This document shows, piece after piece, positions 43,501-55,500 of a stretch of DNA of 64,000 nt. Position 1 is the first letter of the stretch. Every line of letters begins with the position of its first letter. The DNA is from Luidia sarsii. Its lineage: Eukaryota > Echinodermata > Asteroidea > Paxillosida > Luidiidae. The translations under genes were made by a program, and so were the position numbers. The notes under the pieces are model-generated. The model searched no databases and was not told where the DNA came from. It saw nothing but the letters and a program-made list of their open reading frames with translations. The stretch lies in NCBI GenBank assembly GCA_949987565.1, contig OX465107.1, forward strand, positions 24,215,367 through 24,279,366, in the 5' to 3' direction.

Positions 43501-46500
43501 CATATCGTTGGCTTTCTATCCCCCCAGAAGGTGACCAAGCTGTTTCCAGACCTGGTTGACTAATTACCAGGTGTGGGTGACAAGTCTGACGATGACAAAT
43601 CATCCCTGCAAGTCCTACTCGCTCGCACGGCAATTGGTCGTCGGGACGAAAGAAAACTGCCAGCAGCTTGGGAGACCTGGGACCCATTGCGCAGCATTTA
43701 ATTGCTTGAAAGGCCCGATTGCTGAACATACCCTGCAGCGATGTTTCACTGACTTGCATTCTGCCACCGGTTTGACTAGTAGAATGACTTTCCCACATTG
43801 AATTCTTGCCTGTGCACTGCAGTAGCAGCTGCAATTGTCCAGTCCACAGCCACAGCCAACGGAGCTCTCAGATGTCTCGTGTGAGGATGTGTACAGAAAT
43901 TGGAAGAGATGCAGGAAATTCTGCCGGAGGAGGGGGGGGGGAGACAAGCTACATTGACCAAAGCCCCAGGAGTCTCTTTCTTTCCCGTCAGCCAGCGTGT
44001 CGTCCTCCCTTCCGAAGATGATCCAGCAAGATCTTGGAGGGGGAAGGAAGCCGCGCCGATCGCACGCACTCAGATGCAATCGACCAAATCAAAAGATTTG
44101 GCAGAGGAGAAGGAGAAAGTGGAGGGGGGGGACTTGGGGGAAATCAAGCCGTATCGTAAAGACTTGGTCGACTTGGTCGACTGCCAACAGCTGGCCTGCG
44201 GCAACGTCTGGCCTGGACCAGACAATTCTGGGCTATCCAATCCCTCAGAGGCTTCTAACTTTGGCACGGATGACAAAAACACTCCTTGTTGAAAAAAATA
44301 CCCCCAAAAACCCGATTTGAGTTTGAGACACTAACCTGCCTAAAAAAGACTTGGTGACATTACGGCGCTTCCGTATTTGTTCGTGACTGACGTCATAAAA
44401 ACACCCAGACTATGACATCATGTCCAGCACCAGACAGGTCAAGAGAACCCGATATGGATGCAGGGAACGGCATGTCTGGTGCTCAAGTCTAGCCAGCCCG
44501 GTAGCACGTACACTCCCTGCCCCTCCTCCTCCTCCTCCTCCTCCTCCTCTTTCTCTCTCCCTGGATGAAAGCAGCTGAACAGGTTCTTGTCTGTTCCAGG
44601 GAAGGGGAGGGAGGTAGGGAGGGAAGGTCAGGTCTGGGGACTGTCACTGGGAACAATTCAAGGCGCAGCGTGGCAATTCTATTTTGAACAATGTGCTGGA
44701 CAATACAGCAGAGTACAGATGGAACTGAGGTAACTGACCACCCTCTGCCACCCACCAACCACAAATTAACGAGTCTCAACCACATAATTGCCCTGTTGAC
44801 CAAAGTCAGTGAGACAGCCGGCTAATAACCTGCAAACCACTCAATAATGCAACCGATCAACCTAACAACCAAAGCAATCAGTGAACCAAACCAACCCACC
44901 CTTCCAACCAACCGATTCATCCATATATCAACCAATCCACCCACCAACCAACCCACTAATCCACCCAGCAACCAACCCATCCACCTAGCAACCAACCCCT
45001 CCACACACACACACCCATCTACCCAGCAATCAACCCACTAATCCACCCAGCAACCAACCCATCCACACACCAACCCATCCATCCCCCAACCAACCCACTA
45101 ATCCACCCAGCAACCAACCAATCCACCTAGCAACCAACCCCTCCACACACCAACCCATCCATCCACCAATCAACCCACTAATCCACCCAGCAACCAACCC
45201 ATCCACAAACCAACCCATCCACACACCAACCATCCACCCAGTGACCAACCCATCCACAAACCAACCATCCACACACAAACCATCCACCCAGTGACCAACC
45301 CATCCACCCACTAACCACTGCACCCATCCATCCGCCTACCAGCCAACCAATCCAGTTGTCCCTCAACATCTCACCATTGTAAACCCTGAAGCTAAATGTC
45401 CTGTCAGTCCTAAAGCTAATGTCACACAGCTCCTTGACCCCAAAATCGAACTCAAGCACAAAAAAACAAACATTGGTAACCAAAATGACATCCAGGTGTT
45501 TTTCAGGATATCAAATATTAAAGTGATATACAAAAATGTTGCAAACTGCTTACTGACTAAAATTACCAAAATGAAAATCTCAAAATTTAGTGGGCCTAAC
45601 ATTTCCATCACAGCAGGACCTTTCTCAAAGGACCTTTCTCTGCCTTTGAGGAAGGTCCTGCTAGGATCGAAACGTCAGGCCCAATAATTTTTAAGCTTAA
45701 GCAAAGAAGTTAAGCCCAGCCCAAGCATAATTTGAAAGCCCTAAGCAAGACATGAACATCTGCTTGTTAACCCCGTTCTCTCTGAGGAAGACTTCATGCA
45801 GAGCAGATATTGGCCCTCAAGCAGGTGTAATGAAATTGCCCCCCTCCTGGTAAGGTTGAGTCAATCACTTCTGAGAAGCATTCTCACAAATTGATCACCC
45901 TCTGCGCCAATGTAGCCAGCTGTGTGACACCGTGTACCAATCAACGGTGGGGGGATCAAAGTGTGTAACGCACAGCACTTCCAGTTGAAGGACAGGGAGG
46001 GTGCTGCACAGATACAACCATCGCAGAATTGGTGAAGACCTCTCTCTCTCTGGTTCTCATCAGAGACTAACCTTAAGCCAGAGTTGGCACGCAGAGCCTA
46101 GCCACAATTTCCTCAGCACTGACAATAATGAGCCATCTTCAATCCCCCCCTTCCCACATACACACACACACTTGTTTCACTTCTGGTTTTGTTTCCCGAT
46201 TCCGTGAATCACAATCAGAGCTCATTACGGCGTCAGCAGGTGCAGGGGTGAAGAGGTTTTTTGGGGCCCAGACGCAGAAAAAGTGGTGGTGATGGGGAGG
46301 GAGGGACAGAGAAGCAAGATTGACTTATCAAGGTGACTGGCCTTCATGTTGTGAGGGGAGAGGGGTGAGTGGTGATGGCGGAGGGTCGGTTAGAATGTTG
46401 GGGCAGTTGACAGCGAATGTCATGTCGTGCCGTGTCGTGTCGCACGCAGTCGAGAGCGTCATGACGGCAGACCCCTTGGAGCCAACATGGAGACTTCCTT

Positions 46501-49500
46501 GCAACAGAATTATTAATGACGCTCACTTCTTCTTCTTCTTTTCTCATTTTTAATGACTGACTTGTGGCTGCTGGGACAGTGGGGGAGGGGGGCAGGGGAG
46601 AGATTGAGTCACCCCCTCCCGATGGGAGTGTCACTCTGAGATCTTGAGGGGGAAGATAGGAAAGAGAATGGATGCATCTGGTTGCCCAGGCCACCAAGAG
46701 GGCAGGTCAATTTCAGAATGCTGAATCAGAAGACATAACCTGATTAAAAAAAAATAATGCTTACTGACTAATTAAATAACCAAAAAATGAATATCCAAAA
46801 TTAGGAGGGCCTGACATTTTTACCCTAGCAGGACCTTTCTCAAAAGCAGAATCGAGCCTGGCTTTAAGATCCTAGTAGGGCACCTCTACATGAAAGCCTT
46901 TCATTGAAGGTCCTGCTAGAATGTACCGGTAAATACCAGGGATCTCTTCATTTCCACAATTTGCTTTTTGCTCATTTACCGGTAAGTCAGTAAGCAATTG
47001 GCAACATATTTGTATATCCTTCTGAGTAAATTTGAATGCTGAAATTTGAATGCTGTTCTAACTGAATAACATGCCAAACCAAAAACCAAAGTCAAACACA
47101 ATATCTCTAAGGTTCTTGCCCAGTAAATCAGCTCTAAAGTGCAGGATTTAGCATGCTAGGCGAAGTCTCTTGGCCACTGCAATAAATAATATGAAATAAT
47201 TGCCACGTTGATATGCAGATGTCATTGCGAGAACTTCGGTTGGTCGTACTGTATAACAGAGGAAAGATTTCTCTTGCCGACAAAACCAAGAACTCCTTGC
47301 TTGAACAGCTTCTCCTGAAAAAAAAAAATCCCAGTTGAAGTTCCCCCATGCCAACTGCGTGTGAACTGTGCAGTGTGTGAATAAGGTGATATACAAAAAA
47401 ATGCAAATCTTAAAATTGAGAGGGCCTGACGTTTCGATCCTAGCAGGACCTTTCTCAAAGGCACTTTGCCTTTGTCCTGCTAGGATCGAAACGTCAGGCC
47501 CTCTCAATTTTAAGATTTGCATTTTGGTAATTTTAGTCAGTAAGCAGTTTGCAACAATTTTAAGCAGTGTGTGAATAAACAATCAACTCATCCACACAGA
47601 AACGTAACTACTGAGTGTCAACTACATGAGCAATAACCCCCCTCCCCCTCTCCAGAGTCCTCTGATTCCAATGCTGTTCCATTGTGAGTATGAGTAATGC
47701 CTTCCCAGGTCATCAATCAGATAACGGCGACAATAACCTTACCCTACCCACCCAATCAGGGCTTGAAATTCCAAGCCCCACCTCTCACAGACACTCCTGC
47801 AGATCCACTCAAAACTGTGGCCTTCAAAGGGTGACAACTTAAGAGAAAAAGGGGGGGATGTGAGGGTTGAAAACCAGGCCAAGCCCCCTATCCCCTGCAT
47901 CTTAACCTCAGCAGGTGACACATCGCCTCGGCTTTTTATCTCTGGCTCCGGTCTTCGCACCCCGGCTGCGATCACAAAGGGGAAGGATGTGCACAGAGAG
48001 GGAGGAGTGAGTAAAGTTTTTGTTTTTTTTTCATTATGATTCACACTCCGCGGATTTGTACACTCCCAAATTTCAAAGTGATCAGCGCTAAGCGCGATCT
48101 ATCAAAGCAGTTGTCCTGGGATTTGTCTCCCCCCCCCCACCCCGCTCCACCATCCCATGCGTTGGTGGCTCCAGAGAAGTGGTGCTCGCATTCTCCCGCT
48201 AATGCCTGGCACAGTCAGCCGTCGTAAAGAGCAAAGCTACAACCCAAGGTCGGGCATTTAATCAGAGGGTGTCTGCCTCAACTAAACCCTCCCTCTGCCC
48301 CCCCTTCTCAAAAAAAAAGAAAGGTGTGAAAAGCAGAAACAGCATTGACAGACCGAAGGCTCCATCTACAGTCAAGCCCCCCTCCTCCTCCTCCTCCTCC
48401 TCCTCCTCCACCTCCTCCTCCTCCTTCAATTGACAACGTTGCCCTCTGCAGCCCGGATCCCACGCTGAGATCCCCTCTTCCTCCCATCACCGAGGGGGGA
48501 AATGGGACAACCCTCGACACCGTGAAATTACTCAGCAGTTTTGCAATTTTTCCAAGCAGGATTGCTCTTCTTCACCTCCCCCCCACACTCCCTCGAGATT
48601 AAGAAGTAAGCATGCTCAAGTTCAACGGACAATTTCATCTAGACGACAGCGTCTCACACTATGCATCAGTCTTCACATCGCCATCTACATTGCAGAATGT
48701 CAAGTTAAAGTGATCAGAAACAAAAACGATGCAATGCTTATTGACTTCAATGACCAAAATCAAAATCTCGAAAATGTAGATCACTCAGGCCCTCTACATT
48801 GTTCAAGAAAATGTCAGACTAATGACTGCAGGGTCATTGCACATGAGGTTGCTGCATGTTTCTATGCAGGCTATGTTTCTTTTGACCTTTTCTGCACCAC
48901 ATCTTTGTGCCTCAATACTTGTCAGCAATAGAGCTCTCTTTTTTTGTCATTGCTCTTTTTGAGAGCTTTTATCACTTTTGAATAAAATGGGGTGAAACAT
49001 GAGACTCTATCGAATATTCAGATTTACACAATACACACAATACAAAATTGTATTTGGGGACATCAATTCAGGTTCAGAGCTACTGGTTGAAAGGAACTGA
49101 GCAGGAAAACGGAAACATTTTGTCATTTCCCTGGGGCAGGATGACAGAGGCTAGGCTGTCACTTAACAAGCTACAGCCTGAGCACAAATCTCTGCCTAAG
49201 CCTGAGCCCAATCCCTGTGCCTAAGCCTGAGCCCAATCCCTGTGCCTAAGCCTGAGCCCAATCCCTGTGCCTAAGCCTGAGCCTAATCCCTGTGCCTAAG
49301 CCTGAGCCCAATCCCTGTGCCTAAGCCTGAGCCCAATCCCTGTGCCTAAGCCAGAGCCCAATCCCTGTGCCTAAGCCTGAGCCCAATCCCTGTGCCTAAG
49401 CCTGAGCCCAATCCCTGTGCCTAAGCCTGAGCCCAATCCCTGTGCCTAAGCCTGAGCCCAATCCCTGTGCCTAAGCCTGAGCCCAATCCCTGTGCCTAAG

Positions 49501-52500
49501 CCTGAGCCCAATCCCTGTGCCTAAGCCTGAGCCCAATCCCTGGGCCTAAGCCTGAGCCCAATCCCTGTGCCTAATCCTGAGCCCAATCCCTGTGCTTAAG
49601 CCTGAGCCCAATCCCTGTGCCTAAGCCTGAGCCAAATCCCTGTGCCTAAGCCTGAGCCCAATCCCTGTGCCTAAGCCTAAGCCCAATCCGTCTGCCTAAG
49701 CCTGAGCCCAAACCCTGTGCCTAAGCCTGAGCCCAATCCCTGTGCCTAAGCCTGAGCCCAATCCCTGTGCCTAAGCCTGAGCCCAATCCCTGTGCCTAAG
49801 CCTGAGCCCAATCCCTGTGCCTAAGCCTGAGCCCAATCCCTGTGCCTAAGCCTGAGCCTAATCCCTGTACCTAAGCCAGAGCCAAAGCCACACCCCAAGC
49901 CTTTGCTCTGAGCAGCTGCCTGTGTCTGAGTCGGAGCCTGAGCCAAAGACAGAGTCCGGCTCAGAATCTCAGCCGAGGTTTTGTGAAGAAAAAAGAAGGA
50001 AAAAAAGGGAGCACTTGGCTGCTTTAAGGCATCACTTGAGGCAGAGACCTTGACAACTCAGCTAACAGCAATTCCATCCAGGCACCTCGCTTGAAGGCAG
50101 AAAGAAGACGACGATGCAGAAAAAAAAAAAACCTTATCAAACAGACCTGTTGGCTCGTGATTCACTCTGAATGATTGAGGTCAGACTTTAGGAACGATGG
50201 AGAGAATCCAGTATCCCCCTCCCACACCTCCTCCTCCTCCTCCTCTCCCTCCCAACTCCCCCGCCTTCTCCTCTTCCTCCACTTTCCCTCCGAGAAAAAA
50301 AAAGATGTCCTTATCGAGCAGACAGACACAAAGATCATGTCTGATTGAAAGCAAGGACCGATTTGACCCTTTGCTAGCAATTACAGATGGAGGAAGCTGA
50401 GGAGGAAGAGCTGATGTAGACTTGCCACCCGACTGGCTACTTCCAGGCTGGGCAGAGAGGGATGGGGAGGGGGAAGAAAATCCTCAAGACTGAGGTCCAG
50501 TCTATTTGGCCATGTGATTTTCGTATGACTTTTATTGCATTAGTGAAAAAAAATAAAAAAATGTATGTCAGTAGGATAATTCACTGGTTCACTGCAGCTC
50601 ATATTATACAAACAATTTGGTTTGGGGGCACTTGTCGACCGAAAACCCACTTTTGGATCGGGGGAGGGAGAGTGGCCGTGTTAACAAAGGTGATGTTGCA
50701 CATGCAGCACGCGCTTGCCCCAGGAACGCTGTCCAACAATGTGGTCGGTCAAGCATGTAGTCAAACGAAGGGCACATTAGTACATGTGTAACAAGTTCTT
50801 TGGGCCGCGCACCTCCGCTGGGTGTGCATCATGTAAAAAAAAGTGTAGTAAAAAAAAAAGGAAAAGAAATCCACTCTCGGTCACGAAAGGAGATATTGAT
50901 GTGCTTGTCTCTTGAAAGATTCAACAGTCAGATACTGATGTTTTGTCGATAATGTGATCAGGAAGTCTGTTCCAGATGTGTAGAGTGGAATGGGTGAAGC
51001 TTCTATCCTATGAACTGGTCCTAGCATATGGTATGGTGAGTGCATGGTCGGGTAATGTACATGTAGCCCTTGTTACATGCCTTCTATCTGCTGTTGGAGG
51101 GAATAACGTGCATGAAGACCTGTTGGAATTTGCTCCGTGAGCACCTAGTTATAAAATGATCCTTAGTAATCATGGAGTGATCACCTAGAGCCCTAGTTAT
51201 ATAATGATCCTTAGTAATCATGGAGTGATCACCTAGAGCCCTAGTTATATAATGATCCTTAGTAATCATGGAGTGATCACCTAGAGCCCTAGTTATATAA
51301 TGATCCTTAGTAATCATGGAGTGATCCAACGCATAGTCAAGGAGCTGAGTGGAGTTGATATATGGGGTGGAGCTCAACAATGAACGACGTGTCCTACGGT
51401 AGAAACCTCTCTTGCCTCTGGGAGGAGTAACCTTGGTCCTTCCACATGCTCAGAACCTCTCCCATCTTGTAAGAGACTCAATGTCGCAGGTGCGTGCATA
51501 CTAATGGAATTCATTTGACTCTGCCTTTGAGAAAGGTCCTGCTAGGATCGAAACGTCAGGCCCACTACATTTTGAGATTTGCATTTTGGTTGGTCAGTAA
51601 GCAGTTTGCAACATTTTTGTAAATGACTTTTGGAATTAATTTCAATGTAGACTATGCCTCCCCTCATCAAACGGCTACAGCTTCACATTTACACAGGAGT
51701 CTAGGGAAGCCACTGTCCGCGATTCTCACATAACTTGTGTGTAGTATCCAGCCATAGCCAATTAATGAGGAAGTGGCTGACACAATCAATAATGCCATCA
51801 AACACTGATCTATCAAACCAGATTCAAAAGCACGGACACGCACAAATCTAATTTGAAAAAAAAAAAAAAAAAGTGTAGAATTAACAGAATGCGGAATCTC
51901 TTTCTGAGCCCCAATTCTCCCTCGTATTAAATGGGATTGATTCTCAATTGGGTTGGCGCCATTAATCCGCTGATTAGGCTTTGGTGACAGTAACCAGAAG
52001 CACTCATTATGACGTTCCACAGCCAGAAGAAACCAATCATTATTGATCACTCCTCAGTAGTGAATGGAATTGGTTTCTGTTGAAGATTGTGGTATAGCCA
52101 CGGCCTTGAAATCCCACTTACCTTCTGCATCAAGAGGGCCTGAACCACTTGATTAGCCACCTGTAGGAAACAAAAAACGAAAATTAATCAACATTTCTTC
52201 AGTCAGATCTACTGAATCGTTCAAACTCACTTTGTGAATGGGCCTGAGACAACACTCATTTGAGTGTGACAAACTGTTTGTGCTGGCTTATCAGTGGGTA
52301 GAAGGGCGCCCTCTATCATATGAACAATCCGTGTCGACCTTTAGCAGGCAGATCTATAAAGGGAAGCTACAATTGTCTTAATGGATGGCTGATGGCAAAC
52401 TCACTTTCAGGGATGCCTATAGAATAGGTGACAGCGCCCTCTATGAACTGTGCAATTAGCCGAATCCAGGTGGACTGCATACAGTCAGCCATTTGCCTAA

Positions 52501-55500
52501 ACCTTTAAAGGCTCTGACTCAGGGTTTATCTCAGGCATCCAAAAGGTAAAAGAAAATGGTTGAAGTGGCAGGCCCACTTTCAAGTTCACAATAGGATTCA
52601 GAACCTAGCCGGAAGCTTCTAAGATATTGTGATAAATACTTGTAGCCACAGCCAGAGCCAAAAGCCAAAGGCTTAGAAAAGTGTGTCAGTGGCTGCCAAC
52701 ATAGTCCAAGACTCCCGGGGCTATGGCTGTGGCTTGCGTGGGCACGTCCTTGCACCTTGCCAACAGGCCAACACCCAGACCAGCAGCCTCTCTCACAGAG
52801 CCACTTAAGAAGCAAAGTTTTGCCTGAGCATGAAAAGCCTTGCTAGGCTGCTGCCCAAAGTTCTAAACGGCTTCCAAAATGGTGAGCTACTACTACTAGG
52901 CTCTTCTAAAAGCCATACATCTTCTCGGAAGAGACGATTGTGCATGGTAACATGGCAAACGTTTCACAAAGTCCTCCCCTTTTTTCCGGCCGTCAAAATT
53001 TCCAAAAGTTGAAGCTCTTGGTCTGAGACACAGACCAAGAGCACTTGGCCCCGACATGTCGGATTGTTCACCGGTGCCCTACCTCATCAAGGCAGTGCTC
53101 GTACTGCTCCCGCTGGTTCTCATTCTCCAGGACCAGGGCCGAGTTCTCCGCCTCCAGCAGGCGAAGTCTCTCCAGAAGCATGGTCTTCTCCTTCGCCATC
53201 TCCTCCTGTCCCACCTTGAAGAAAGGAAGACGACAAAAGAGACCCAGAGCAATGAGAAAGGTCCCACTGGGATCAAAACATGAGGCCCTCAACATTTTTG
53301 TGTGTGAGATAGACAGAGCAATTACATTCCTCATCTAGGGACGAGCTGAAAACGCTTTTGCAGAAACTATCTGAGGAAATTGCCATGAACAACAATGAAT
53401 ACTTCTGCTCCGTGTTCAAGTCAGCAGACAAATGCTGCTGAAGTTTTTTCTGTCTGTTGCAATTGACAGGAGATTTCTTGCTAAGAAGGCAGAAAATTCT
53501 GCTACATAATAGCTGACAGATTAAAGAGGATTGTTTCCATAAACATAGCAGAATCGCACCCCAGAAAAAGCACTTCAACTGCAAATTCCAAATCTGCACC
53601 CAAGATTTGAAATCTTAATCCGAGATTCAAATCAAAACTCTAGCTTCAGAGTGAAAAGTGCAGCGTTCCCATGAAAACAAGTGTGTGACCTTGGTCTCAA
53701 TCCCATGACAAATCAGGGGGGAATCTGCCACATTTGATTCACATGTCACACTCGCCCCTAAAAACAACAGACATATCACGATTCCAGGCTGGATTAGCTG
53801 ACGCAGTTGGGGCGCACAGAAAAGTGCAAGCTGAGTTGTGAGTGACATCGTGTTCACATGACTGATTAAGTCAGGCAGACTGACTGTAGAGGATGGCAAA
53901 CGGTGAGTCAATACCCCAACTGCTACTGCTATGACCCAACAACAGGGTGGAGTCACTGCTTGCAAAGACTGTCTGGACCAGTGATACATGTATGGTAACT
54001 ATGTACAATATGAATAATGTATATGGCTATGAATAATGCATTTAACAATGAATAATGCATGCATTGACAGGGTGGAGTCACTGCTTGCAAAGATTGACTG
54101 GACCAGTGATACATTGTTAGCTATGTACAATATGAATAATGTATATGGCTATGAATAATGCATTTAACAATGAATAATGCATGCGTTGGCAGGGTGGAGT
54201 CATTGCTTGCAAAGATTAACTGGACCAGTGATACATTGTTAGCTATGTACAATATGAATAATGTATACGGCTATGAATAATGCATTAATTTTAACAATGA
54301 AAAATGCATGCGTTGGGTGATAGGACTGAATTACAAGTAGGGTAAGTAATTAATCATATGGAAATGAAAACTGAATAATTCATGATGACACAGTTTGCAT
54401 TTCAAGACTACTAACTCCTATTCAAAAGATCTCAACATTGATCTAATTTTGCTGCATGTTTTACAAGGATAGAAACAATGGCATTGATTGGTCAGTTAGT
54501 CAGATAAAGTCAGGTTTCAGACATCCATGAAAAGAGCTCTCCAAACGAGCAGATGCAGAAAAAGTCCTTCCAAATCAAACTCTGGTTGAAAATAAAAACA
54601 GAGAGTCACTCATTCCTTTACAAGTGAGTAATTCTCTCTGACGGGGCACACAAACAGAAAGGAATTGTTTAAATCTTGACCTCATTTCAGAATAAACACA
54701 TCTTGCAGTAAGACTGCTACAGGAAGATTGATACATGCAAACAAGCCACTAACAATCCTTAGACAACTTGACTGATTGCAATGACTGACTAAATATTACA
54801 ACTGTAAAGCCGCGTCCGCACTAAAGGGCTTTCAGAGGACGATGACTAGTTGGGCACAATCACCATCAAGCACTCTCAAGGGAACCGTAGCCCCAAGGAA
54901 GGGCACCAACCTTGTCCTGTGAGTCCACCTCATCATGACTCAAGTCCCTCAAAAGAAAACATCAACAGACGCTGACCAAAACACATGAAAAAGGGACAGT
55001 CCCCCAAAAAACAAATTCTCACAAAAACCTAAACTAAGCTTCAGAGATTCAAATTCAGAGACGTTTCATCAATTTTCAAGTGAACAGGCACATGCATCAA
55101 AGCAATAATTGCCTTCTTCATCTAGATGGATTTGAGACAGATGCTGCACTCTGAACCACAAATGGGAGAGGGGAATAGAGAAGAAAAAACAGCTGACATT
55201 TTCCAAGTGTTAGATTACAGTGACGCAGCTAGAGGCAGAGCCAGAGCTTTGAGATTACAGAAAAAGCTGAGAATCTTAAAATTTAGTGGGCCTGACGTTT
55301 CGATCCTAGCAGGACCTTTCTCAAAGGCAGAGTGAAAGCTGAGAAAAAGTTGAGAACTTTAAAAATGTAAAAGCTCGTTGCAGGACCCCTGTTCACGGAC
55401 ACTAAGACTAGACAAAGCCTTCGCAGCCTCCAGGAAACTATCAACTTCACGGGATGCCCCCGAGGAGGAGAAAAGGAGAGAGAAAAGAGATGCCGAGAGC

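Noticed and set aside
42703..43538. Three overlapping 230-256-residue Ser/Pro/Leu-rich frames
   Set aside because: By-product of the GA polypurine tract; all three frames look alike.
49177..49875. CRISPR-like array
   Set aside because: Units are directly adjacent with no unique spacers, and the genome is eukaryotic. It is an ordinary minisatellite.
51084..51380. Repetitive open frame with a [16 protein letters not shown] unit
   Set aside because: Explained by a 48-bp tandem repeat whose period is a multiple of three. No splice sites or start context support expression.
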